DNA from: Euptelea pleiosperma
Lineage: Eukaryota; Streptophyta; Magnoliopsida; Ranunculales; Eupteleaceae
Assembly: GCA_035048495.1 (NCBI GenBank)
Contig: CM068547.1
Coordinates: 35,447,289-35,511,288, forward strand
Direction of reading: 5' to 3'
Length of the DNA: 64,000 nucleotides
In this document: piece by piece, positions 1 through 10,452 of the stretch
Layout: every line of letters starts with the position of its first letter
Position numbering within the stretch: the first letter of the stretch is position 1
Position numbers and translations under genes: made by a program
The notes under the pieces: model-generated
Databases searched by the model: none
What the model was told of the DNA's origin: nothing
The model's input: the letters and a program-made list of their open reading frames with translations, nothing else

Positions 1-230
1 GTGTGGTTGCGAAAAATTCACAAGTTATAAGCTTCGGAACGTAACACACAAACTGAGTCCAATTTGAGACGTTGACGCACGGATGGACCTAACTTGTTTC
101 GATTGTCACGATTCTTGATCCAAGAATTCAAATGTGTTGAAACAATGGTAATGGAGGAGATTTAGGCCAATTACGAGTTCCGATTGCAAAAAAGTCACAA
201 GTTATAGGCTTCGGAATGTTACACACAAAC

Positions 231-349
231 TGAGTCCAATTTGAGACGTTGATGCACGGATTGAGCTAACTTGTTTCGACTGTCAAGAATCTTGTTCCAA
301 CACATCAAATGTGTTTAAACAATAGTAATGGACGAGTTTGAGTCCAATT
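231..349 (+). repeat. Internal 11-bp repeat within the monomer (example)
   Basis: tgagtccaatt occurs at 231-241 and again at 339-349, so most monomers hold two copies spaced 108 and then 69 bp. Similarity extends weakly after it (acgaggtccggttgcg against tgagacgttgacg), compatible with an old internal duplication. Confidence 0.7.
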
Positions 350-488
350 ACGAGGTCCGGTTGCGAAAATGTCACAAGTTATAGCCTTCGGAATATAACA
401 CACAAACTGAGTCCAATTTGAGACGTTGACGCATGGATGGAGCTAACTTGTTTCGACCGTCCCAAATCATGTTCCAACACTTAAAATC

Positions 489-498
489 TGTTTAAACA
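489..498. repeat. TGTTTAAACA palindrome (example)
   Basis: A perfect 10-bp palindrome formed where the common tgttgaaaca has t in place of g. It recurs in a subset of C, B and A monomers (for example near 2091, 4387 and 5095) and adjoins the 8-bp dyad position. Confidence 0.85.
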
Positions 499-651
499 AT
501 AGTAATTGAAGAGTTGGAGTCCAATTACGAGGTGTGGTTGCGAAAAATTCACAAGTTATAAGCTTCGGAACGTAACACACAAACTGAGTCCAATTTGAGA
601 CGTTGATGCACGGATGGAGCTAACTTGTTTCGACTGTCAAGAATCTTGTTC

Positions 652-670
652 CAACACATCAAATGTGTTG
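652..670. repeat. 8-bp dyad in the monomer (example)
   Basis: CAACACAT CAA ATGTGTTG is a perfect 8-bp inverted repeat with a 3-base spacer. The same perfect form recurs in type B monomers and in A monomers that precede C, for example at 4195-4213. Other types keep one arm intact and carry one or a few mismatches in the other (caacactt, caacactg, caacaatt, cgaacacat). Confidence 0.9.
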
Positions 671-3600
671 AAACAATAGTAATGGAAGAGTTTGAGTCCA
701 AAATAAGAGGTCTGGTTGCGAAAATGTCACAAGTTATAGCCTTCGGAATATAACACACAAACTGAGTCCAATTTGAGACGTTGACGCATGGATGGAGCTA
801 ACTTGTTTCGACGGTCCCAAATCATGTTCCAACACTTAAAATCTGTTGAAAAAATAGTAATGGAAGAGTTAGAGTCCAATTACGAGGTGTGGTTGCGAAA
901 AATTCACAAGTTATAAGCTTCGGAACGTAACACACAAACTGAGTCCAATTTGAGACGTTGACGCACGGATGGAGCTAACTTGTTTCGACTGTCACGATTC
1001 TTGATCCAGCAATTAAAATTTGTTGAAACAATGGTAATGGAAGAGATTTAGGCCAATTACGAGTTCCGATTGCGAAAAAGTCACAAGTTATAGGCTTCGG
1101 AATGTAACACACAAACTGAGTCCAATTTGAGACGTTGATGCACGGATTGAGCTAACTTGTTTCGACTGTCAAGAATCTTGTTCGAACACATCAAATGTGT
1201 TGAAACAATAGTAATGGAAGAGTTTGAGTCCAATTACATGGTCCGATTGCTAAAAGCCCTAAAGTTATAGGCTTCGGAATGTAACAAACGAACTGAGTCC
1301 AATTTGAGACGTTGACGCACGGATAGAGCTAACTTATTTCGACGGTCCCAAATCATGTTCCAACGATTAAAATCTGTTGAAACAATTGTAATGGAAGAGT
1401 TTGAGTCAAATTACGAGCTCTGGTTGCGAAAACGTCACAAGTTATAGGCTTTGGAATGTAACACACAAACTGAGTCCAATTAGAGACATTGACGAACGGA
1501 TGGAGCAAACTTCTTTCGACTGTCCCGAATTTTACTCCAACACTTCAAATGTGTTGAAACAATAGTAATGGAAGAGTTTGAGTCCAATTACGAGGTCCAG
1601 TTGCGAAAAAGTCACAAGTTATAGGCTTCGGAATGTAACACACAAACTGAGTCCAATCTGAGACGTTGATGCACGGATGGAGCTAACTTGTTTCGACTGT
1701 CAAGAATCTTGTTCCAATACATCAAATGTGTTGAAACAATAGTAATGGAAGAGTTTGAGTCCAAAATAAGAGGTCCGGTTGCGAAAATGTCACAAGTTAT
1801 AGCCTTCGGAATATAACACACAAACTGAGTCCAATTTGAGACGTTGACGCATGGATGGAGCTAACTTGTTTCGACGGTCCCAAATCATGTTCCAACACTT
1901 AAAATCTGTTGAAACAATAGTAATGGAAGAGTTGGAGTCCAATTACGAGGTCTGGTTGCGAAAAATTCACAAGTTATAAGCTTCGGAACGTAACACACAA
2001 ACTGAGTCCAATTTGAGACGTTGACGCACGGATGGAGCTAACTAGTTTCGACTGTCACGAATCTTGTTCCAACACTTCAAATGTGTTTAAACAATAGTAA
2101 TGGAAGAGTTTGAGTCCAATTACGAGATCCGGTTGCGTAAAAGTCACAAATTATGGGCTTCGGAAGGTAATACACAAACTGAGTCCAATTTGAGACGTTG
2201 ACGCACGGATGGAGCAAACTTCTTTCGACTGTCAAGAATCTTGTCCCAACACTGCAAATGTGTTGAAACAATAGTAATGGAAGAGTTTGAGTCCAAAATA
2301 AGAGGTCTGGTTGCGAAAACGTCACAAGTTATAGCCTTCGGAATATAACACACAAACTGAGTCCAATTTGAGACGTTGACGCATGGATAGAGCTAACTTG
2401 TTTCGACGGTCCCAAATCATGTTCCAACACTTAAAATCTGTTGAAAAAATAGTAATGGAAGAGTTAGAGTCCAATTACGAGGTGTGGTTGCGAAAAATTC
2501 ACAAGTTATAAGCTTCGGAACGTAACACACAAACTGAGTCCAATTTCAGACGTTGACGCACGGATGGAGCTAACTTGTTTCGACTGTCACGATTCTTGAT
2601 CCAACAATTCAAATGTGTTGAAACAATGGTAATGGAAGAGATTTAGGCCAATTACGAGGTCCGATTGCGAAAAAGTCACAAGTTATAGGCTTCGGAATGT
2701 AACACACAAACTGAGTCCAATTTGAGACGTTGATGCACGGATTGAGCTAACTTGTTTCGACTGTCAAGAATCTTGTTCCAACACATCAAATGTGTTGAAA
2801 CAATAGTAATGGACGTGTTTGAGTCCAATTACGAGGTCCGGTTGCGAAAATGTCACAAGTTATAGGCTTCGGAATATAACACACAAACTGAGTCCAATTT
2901 GAGACGTTGACGCATGGATGGAGCTAACTTGTTTCGACGGTCCCAAATCATGTTCCAACACTTAAAATCTGTTTAAACAATAGTAATGGAATAGTTGAGT
3001 CCAATTACGAGGTGTGGTTGCGAAAAATTCACAAGTTATAAGCTTCGGAACGTAACACACAAACTGAGTCCAATTTGAGACGTTGATGCACGGATGGAGC
3101 TAACTTGTTTCGACTGTCAAGAATCTTGTTCCAACACATCAAATGTGTTGAAACAATAGTAATGGAAGAGTTTGAGTCCAAAATAAGAGGTCTGGTTGCG
3201 AAAATGTCACAAGTTATAGCCTTCGGAATATAACACACAAACTGAGTCCAATTTGAGACGTTGACGCATGGATAAAGCTAACTTGTTTCGACGGTCCCAA
3301 ATCATGTTCCAACACTTAAAATCTGTTGAAAAAATAGTAATGGAAGAGTTAGAGTCCAATTACGAGGTGTGGTTGCGAAAAATTCACAAGTTATAAGCTT
3401 CGGAACGTAACACACAAACTGAGTCCAATTTCAGACGTTGACGCACGGATGGAGCTAACTTGTTTCGACTGTCACGATTCTTGATCCAACAATTCAAATG
3501 TGTTGAAACAATGGTAATGGAAGAGATTTAGGCCAATTACGAGGTCCGATTGCGAAAAAGTCACAAGTTATAGGCTTCGGAATGTAACACACAAACTGAG

Positions 3601-4783
3601 TCCAATTTGAGACGTTGATGCACGGATTGAGCTAACTTGTTTCGACTGTCAAGAATCTTGTTCCAACACATCAAATGTGTTGAAACAATAGTAATGGACG
3701 TGTTTGAGTCCAATTACGAGGTCCGGTTGCGAAAATGTCACAAGTTATAGGCTTCGGAATATAACACACAAACTGAGTCCAATTTGAGACGTTGACGCAT
3801 GGATGGAGCTAACTTGTTTCGACGGTCCCAAATCATGTTCCAACACTTAAAATCTGTTGAAAAAATAGTAATGGAAGAGTTGGAGTCCAATTACGAGGTG
3901 TGGTTGCGAAAAATTCACAAGTTATAAGCTTCGGAACGTAACACACAAACTGAGTCCAATTTGAGACGTTGACACACGGATGGAGCTAACTTGTTTCGAC
4001 TGTCACGATTCTTGATCCAACAATTCAAATGTGTTGAAACAATGGTAATGGAAGAGATTTAGGCCAATTACGAGGTCCGATTGCGAAAAAGTCACAAGTT
4101 ATAGGCTTCGGAATGTAACACACAAACTGAGTCCAATTTGAGACGTTGATGCACGGATTGAGCTAACTTGTTTCGACTGTCAAGAATCTTGTTCCAACAC
4201 ATCAAATGTGTTGAAACAATAGTAATGGACGTGTTTGAGTCCAATTACGAGGTCCGGTTGCGAAAATGTCACAAGTTATAGGCTTCGGAATATAACACAC
4301 AAACTGAGTCCAATTTGAGACGTTGACGCATGGATGGAGCTAACTTGTTTCGACGGTCCCAAATCATGTTCCAACACTTAAAATCTGTTTAAACAATAGT
4401 AATGGAATAGTTGGAGTCCAATTACGAGGTGTGGTTGCGAAAAATTCACAAGTTATAAGCTTCGGAACGTAACACACAAACTGAGTCCAATTTGAGACGT
4501 TGATGCACTGATGGAGCTAACTTGTTTCGACTGTCAAGAATCTTGTTCCAACACATCAAATGTGTTGAAACAATTGTAATGGAAGAGTTTGAGTCCAAAA
4601 TAAGAGGTCTGGTTGCGAAAATGTCACAAGTTATAGCCTTCGGAATATAACACACAAACTGAGTCCAATTTGAGACGTTGACGCATGGATGGAGCTAACT
4701 TGTTTCGACGGTCCCAAATCATGTTCCAACACTTAAAATCTGTTGAAAAAATAGTAATGGAAGAGTTAGAGTCCAATTACGAG

Positions 4784-4960
4784 GTGTGGTTGCGAAAAAT
4801 TCACAAGTTATAAGCTTCGGAACGTAACACACAAACTGAGTCCAATTTGAGACGTTGACGCACGGATGGAGCTAACTTGTTTCGACTGTCACGATTCTTG
4901 ATCCAACAATTCAAATGTGTTGAAACAATGGTAATGGAAGAGATTTAGGCCAATTACGAG
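4784..4960 (+). repeat. Representative type A monomer
   Basis: 177 bp. Diagnostic: gtgtggttgcgaaaaattc, ataagcttcggaacg (contains an AAGCTT site), gacgcacggatgg, cgattcttgatcc and gatttaggcc. A second 3' form, before C, has gatgcacgg, aagaatcttg and ends in ccaaaataagag. A third, before G, has gctaactagtttcg. A is the commonest type. Confidence 0.9.
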
Positions 4961-5137
4961 TTCCGATTGCAAAAAAGTCACAAGTTATAGGCTTCGGAAT
5001 GTAACACACAAACTGAGTCCAATTTGAGACGTTGATGCACGGATTGAGCTAACTTGTTTCGACTGTCAAGAATCTTGTTCCAACACATCAAATGTGTTTA
5101 AACAATAGTAATGGACGAGTTTGAGTCCAATTACGAG
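4961..5137 (+). repeat. Representative type B monomer
   Basis: 177 bp. Diagnostic: ccgattgcgaaaaagtcac (this copy has gcaaaaaag), ataggcttcggaatg, gatgcacggattgagc, aagaatcttgttcc. It is preceded by an A ending in gatttaggcc and followed by C or D. Confidence 0.9.
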
Positions 5138-5314
5138 GTCCGGTTGCGAAAATGTCACAAGTTATAGCCTTCGGAATATAACACACAAACTGAGTCCAAT
5201 TTGAGACGTTGACGCATGGATGGAGCTAACTTGTTTCGACGGTCCCAAATCATGTTCCAACACTTAAAATCTGTTGAAAAAATAGTAATGGAAGAGTTAG
5301 AGTCCAATTACGAG
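5138..5314 (+). repeat. Representative type C monomer
   Basis: 177 bp. Diagnostic: gaaaatgtcacaag, atagccttcggaatataac, gacgcatggatgg, cgacggtcccaaatcatg and cacttaaaatctg. A subtype at 2836, 7264 and elsewhere has ataggc in place of atagcc. Confidence 0.9.
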
Positions 5315-5668
5315 GTGTGGTTGCGAAAAATTCACAAGTTATAAGCTTCGGAACGTAACACACAAACTGAGTCCAATTTGAGACGTTGACGCACGGATGG
5401 AGCTAACTTGTTTCGACTGTCACGATTCTTGATCCAACAATTAAAATTTGTTGAAACAATGGTAATGGAAGAGATTTAGGCCAATTACGAGTTCCGATTG
5501 CGAAAAAGTCACAAGTTATAGGCTTCGGAATGTAACACACAAACTGAGTCCAATTTGAGACGTTGATGCACGGATTGAGCTAACTTGTTTCGACTGTCAA
5601 GAATCTTGTTCGAACACATCAAATGTGTTGAAACAATAGTAATGGAAGAGTTTGAGTCCAATTACATG

Positions 5669-5845
5669 GTCCGATTGCTAAAAGCCCTTAAGTTATAGGC
5701 TTCGGAATGTAACAAACGAACTGAGTCCAATTTGAGACGTTGACGCACGGATAGAGCTAACTTATTTCGACGGTCCCAAATCATGTTCCAACGATTAAAA
5801 TCTGTTGAAACAATTGTAATGGAAGAGTTTGAGTCAAATTACGAG
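5669..5845 (+). repeat. Representative type D monomer
   Basis: 177 bp. The most diverged front: tccgattgctaaaagccc, ttaagttatagg, aacaaacgaactg, with cacggatagagctaacttat and cgattaaaatctg behind. It is always seen after B or B' and before E or E'. Confidence 0.9.
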
Positions 5846-6022
5846 CTCTGGTTGCGAAAACGTCACAAGTTATAGGCTTTGGAATGTAACACACAAACTG
5901 AGTCCAATTAGAGACATTGAAGAACGGATGGAGCAAACTTCTTTCGACTGTCCCGAATTTTACTCCAACACTTCAAATGTGTTGAAACAATAGTAATGGA
6001 AGAGTTTGAGTCCAATTACGAG
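5846..6022 (+). repeat. Representative type E monomer
   Basis: 177 bp. Diagnostic: gagctctggttgcgaaaacg (with the preceding base), ggctttggaatg, caattagagacattg, gagcaaacttctttcg and cccgaattttactcc. This copy has gaagaacgg where most have gacgaacgg. Confidence 0.9.
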
Positions 6023-6200
6023 GTCCAGTTGCAAAAAAGTCACAAGTTATAGGCTTCGGAATGTAACACACAAACTGAGTCCAATCTGAGACGTTGATGC
6101 ACGGATGGAGCTAACTTGTTTCGACTGTCAAGAATCTTGTTCCAATACATCAAATGTGTTGAAACAATAGTAATGGAAGAGTTTGAGTCCAAAATAAGAG
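6023..6200 (+). repeat. Representative type F monomer
   Basis: 178 bp. Diagnostic: gtccagttgc, gtccaatctgagacg, ttccaatacatc. It ends with ccaaaataagag, one base longer than the usual ccaattacgag, which explains the 178-bp length and shifts every minus-strand reading frame. Confidence 0.9.
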
Positions 6201-6554
6201 GTCCGGTTGCGAAAATGTCACAAGTTATAGCCTTCGGAATATAACACACAAACTGAGTCCAATTTGAGACGTTGACGCATGGATGGAGCTAACTTGTTTC
6301 GACGGTCCCAAATCATGTTCCAACACTTAAAATCTGTTGAAACAATAGTAATGGAAGAGTTGGAGTCCAATTACGAGGTCTGGTTGCGAAAAATTCACAA
6401 GTTATAAGCTTCGGAACGTAACACACAAACTGAGTCCAATTTGAGACGTTGACGCACGGATGGAGCTAACTAGTTTCGACTGTCACGAATCTTGTTCCAA
6501 CACTTCAAATGTGTTTAAACAATAGTAATGGAAGAGTTTGAGTCCAATTACGAG

Positions 6555-6732
6555 ATCCGGTTGCGTAAAAGTCACAAATTATGGGCTTCGGAAGGTAATA
6601 CACAAACTGAGTCCAATTTGAGACGTTGACGCACGGATGGAGCAAACTTCTTTCGACTGTCAAGAATCTTGTCCCAACACTGCAAATGTGTTGAAACAAT
6701 AGTAATGGAAGAGTTTGAGTCCAAAATAAGAG
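6555..6732 (+). repeat. Representative type G monomer
   Basis: 178 bp. Diagnostic: atccggttgcgtaaaagtc, cacaaattatgggc, cggaaggtaatac, gagcaaacttctttcg, cttgtcccaacactgc and the one-base-longer ccaaaataagag end. Confidence 0.88.
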
Positions 6733-7440
6733 GTCTGGTTGCGAAAACGTCACAAGTTATAGCCTTCGGAATATAACACACAAACTGAGTCCAATTTGAG
6801 ACGTTGACGCATGGATAGAGCTAACTTGTTTTGACGGTCCCAAATCATGTTCCAACACTTAAAATCTGTTGAAAAAATAGTAATGGAAGAGTTAGAGTCC
6901 AATTACGAGGTGTGGTTGCGAAAAATTCACAAGTTATAAGCTTCGGAACGTAACACACAAACTGAGTCCAATTTGAGACGTTGACGCACGGATGGAGCTA
7001 ACTTGTTTCGACTGTCACGATTCTTGATCCAACAATTCAAATGTGTTGAAACAATGGTAATGGAAGAGATTTAGGCCAATTACGAGGTCCGATTGCGAAA
7101 AAGTCACAAGTTATAGGCTTCGGAATGTAACACACAAACTGAGTCCAATTTGAGACGTTGATGCACGGATTGAGCTAACTTGTTTCGACTGTCAAGAATC
7201 TTGTTCCAACACATCAAATGTGTGGAAACAATAGTAATGGACGTGTTTGAGTCCAATTACGAGGTCCGGTTGCGAAAATGTCACAAGTTATAGGCTTCGG
7301 AATATAACACACAAACTGAGTCCAATTTGAGACGTTGACGCATGGATGGAGCTAACTTGTTTCGACGGTCCCAAATCATGTTCCAACACTTAAAATCTCT
7401 TTAAACAATAGTAATGGAATAGTTGGAGTCCAATTACGAG

Positions 7441-10400
7441 GTGTGGTTGCGAAAAATTCACAAGTTATAAGCTTCGGAACGTAACACACAAACTGAGTCC
7501 AATTTGAGACGTTGATGCACGGATGGAGCTAACTTGTTTCGACTGTCAAGAATCTTGTTCCAACACATCAAATGTGTTGAAACAATTGTAATGGAAGAGT
7601 TTGAGTCCAAAATAAGAGGTCTGGTTGCGAAAATGTCACAAGTTATAGCCTTCGGAATATAACACACAAACTGAGTCCAATTTGAGACGTTGACGCATGG
7701 ATGGAGCTAACTTGTTTCGACGGTCCCAAATCATGTTCCAACACTTAAAATCTGTTGAAAAAATAGTAATGGAAGAGTTAGAGTCCAATTACGAGGTGTG
7801 GTTGCGAAAAATTCACAAGTTATAAGCTTCGGAACGTAACACACAAACTGAGTCCAATTTGAGACGTTGACGCACGGATGGAGCTAACTTGTTTCGACTG
7901 TCACGATTCTTGATCCAACAATTCAAATGTGTTGAAACAATGGTAATGGAAGAGATTTAGGCCAATTACGAGTTCCGATTGCAAAAAAGTCACAAGTTAT
8001 AGGCTTCGGAATGTAACACACAAACTGAGTCCAATTTGAGACGTTGATGCACGGATTGAGCTAACTTGTTTCGACTGTCAAGAATCTTGTTCCAACACAT
8101 CAAATGTGTTTAAACAATAGTAATGGACGAGTTTGAGTCCAATTACGAGGTCCGGTTGCGAAAATGTCACAAGTTATAGCCTTCGGAATATAACACACAA
8201 ACTGAGTCCAATTTGAGACGTTGACGCATGGATGGAGCTAACTTGTTTCGACGGTCCCAAATCATGTTCCAACACTTAAAATCTGTTGAAAAAATAGTAA
8301 TGGAAGAGTTAGAGTCCAATTACGAGGTGTGGTTGCGAAAAATTCACAAGTTATAAGCTTCGGAACGTAACACACAAACTGAGTCCAATTTGAGACGTTG
8401 ACGCACGGATGGAGCTAACTTGTTTCGACTGTCACGATTCTTGATCCAACAATTAAAATTTGTTGAAACAATGGTAATGGAAGAGATTTAGGCCAATTAC
8501 GAGTTCCGATTGCGAAAAAGTCACAAGTTATAGGCTTCGGAATGTAACACACAAACTGAGTCCAATTTGAGACGTTGATGCACGGATTGAGCTAACTTGT
8601 TTCGACTGTCAAGAATCTTGTTCGAACACATCAAATGTGTTGAAACAATAGTAATGGAAGAGTTTGAGTCCAATTACATGGTCCGATTGCTAAAAGCCCT
8701 TAAGTTATAGGCTTCGGAATGTAACAAACGAACTGAGTCCAATTTGAGACGTTGACGCACGGATAGAGCTAACTTATTTCGACGGTCCCAAATCATGTTC
8801 CAACGATTAAAATCTGTTGAAACAATTGTAATGGAAGAGTTTGAGTCAAATTACGAGCTCTGGTTGCGAAAACGTCACAAGTTATAGGCTTTGGAATGTA
8901 ACACACAAACTGAGTCCAATTAGAGACATTGAAGAACGGATGGAGCAAACTTCTTTCGACTGTCCCGAATTTTACTCCAACACTTCAAATGTGTTGAAAC
9001 AATAGTAATGGAAGAGTTTGAGTCCAATTACGAGGTCCAGTTGCAAAAAAGTCACAAGTTATAGGCTTCGGAATGTAACACACAAACTGAGTCCAATCTG
9101 AGACGTTGATGCACGGATGGAGCTAACTTGTTTCGACTGTCAAGAATCTTGTTCCAATACATCAAATGTGTTGAAACAATAGTAATGGAAGAGTTTGAGT
9201 CCAAAATAAGAGGTCCGGTTGCGAAAATGTCACAAGTTATAGCCTTCGGAATATAACACACAAACTGAGTCCAATTTGAGACGTTGACGCATGGATGGAG
9301 CTAACTTGTTTCGACGGTCCCAAATCATGTTCCAACACTTAAAATCTGTTGAAACAATAGTAATGGAAGAGTTGGAGTCCAATTACGAGGTCTGGTTGCG
9401 AAAAATTCACAAGTTATAAGCTTCGGAACGTAACACACAAACTGAGTCCAATTTGAGACGTTGACGCACGGATGGAGCTAACTAGTTTCGACTGTCACGA
9501 ATCTTGTTCCAACACTTCAAATGTGTTTAAACAATAGTAATGGAAGAGTTTGAGTCCAATTACGAGATCCGGTTGCGTAAAAGTCACAAATTATGGGCTT
9601 CGGAAGGTAATACACAAACTGAGTCCAATTTGAGACGTTGACGCACGGATGGAGCAAACTTCTTTCGACTGTCAAGAATCTTGTCCCAACACTGCAAATG
9701 TGTTGAAACAATAGTAATGGAAGAGTTTGAGTCCAAAATAAGAGGTCTGGTTGCGAAAACGTCACAAGTTATAGCCTTCGGAATATAACACACAAACTGA
9801 GTCCAATTTGAGACGTTGACGCATGGATAGAGCTAACTTGTTTTGACGGTCCCAAATCATGTTCCAACACTTAAAATCTGTTGAAAAAATAGTAATGGAA
9901 GAGTTAGAGTCCAATTACGAGGTGTGGTTGCGAAAAATTCACAAGTTATAAGCTTCGGAACGTAACACACAAACTGAGTCCAATTTGAGACGTTGACGCA
10001 CGGATGGAGCTAACTTGTTTCGACTGTCACGATTCTTGATCCAACAATTCAAATGTGTTGAAACAATGGTAATGGAAGAGATTTAGGCCAATTACGAGGT
10101 CCGATTGCGAAAAAGTCACAAGTTATAGGCTTCGGAATGTAACACACAAACTGAGTCCAATTTGAGACGTTGATGCACGGATTGAGCTAACTTGTTTCGA
10201 CTGTCAAGAATCTTGTTCCAACACATCAAATGTGTGGAAACAATAGTAATGGACGTGTTTGAGTCCAATTACGAGGTCCGGTTGCGAAAATGTCACAAGT
10301 TATAGGCTTCGGAATATAACACACAAACTGAGTCCAATTTGAGACGTTGACGCATGGATGGAGCTAACTTGTTTCGACGGTCCCAAATCATGTTCCAACA

Positions 10401-10452
10401 CTTAAAATCTCTTTAAACAATAGTAATGGAATAGTTGGAGTCCAATTACGAG
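7441..10452 (+). repeat. 17-monomer higher-order unit, copy 2 (3012 bp)
   Basis: Same monomer order and length as 4429-7440, with the same private variants. The next segment, from 10453, begins with the same five types (A C A B C) but lacks variants of these copies, for example caattgtaatgg near 4573 and 7585, which reads caatagtaatgg near 10597. The duplicated block therefore ends close to 10453. Confidence 0.9.

Larger units (their letters stand above)
1..4428 (+). repeat. Mixed-order satellite block, 25 monomers
   Basis: Monomer order by eye is A B C, A C A B D E F C A G C A B C, A C A B C, A B C. The 14-monomer middle part matches the second part of the 17-monomer unit that follows, so this block is a diverged, partly deleted relative of it. 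Local copies occur within it: the variant tttcagacg appears near 2545 and 3430, 885 bp (five monomers) apart, and the variant ggacgtgtttgag appears near 2816, 3701 and 4228. One monomer ending near 3000 lacks a base (gagttgagtcc) and is 176 bp. The block enters from outside the window, so its true left edge is unknown. Confidence 0.8.
4429..7440 (+). repeat. 17-monomer higher-order unit, copy 1 (3012 bp)
   Basis: Order is A C A B C A B D E F C A G C A B C. Copy 2 follows immediately with the same order and length. Shared uncommon variants at a 3012-bp offset prove the pairing: gaagaacgg (near 5929 and 8941), ttgcaaaaaagtc in type F (6031 and 9043), gttttgacgg (6829 and 9841), tgtggaaac (7222 and 10234) and atctctttaaac (7395 and 10407). 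A private change in this copy is gatgcactgatgg near 4503. The few differences suggest a recent tandem duplication. Confidence 0.9.

Noticed and set aside
549..758. Recurrent minus-strand open frames of 64-100 codons with GTG starts, repeated dozens of times across the window
   Set aside because: They lie wholly in satellite monomers, cross monomer boundaries, start at GTG, and recur with the repeat. They arise because 177 is divisible by three; the 178-bp monomers shift the frame. No promoter, domain or signal supports coding.
5669..5845. Type D monomer as a foreign insertion, because of its diverged front
   Set aside because: It keeps the 177-bp length, phase and core motifs, so it is a diverged monomer of the same family.
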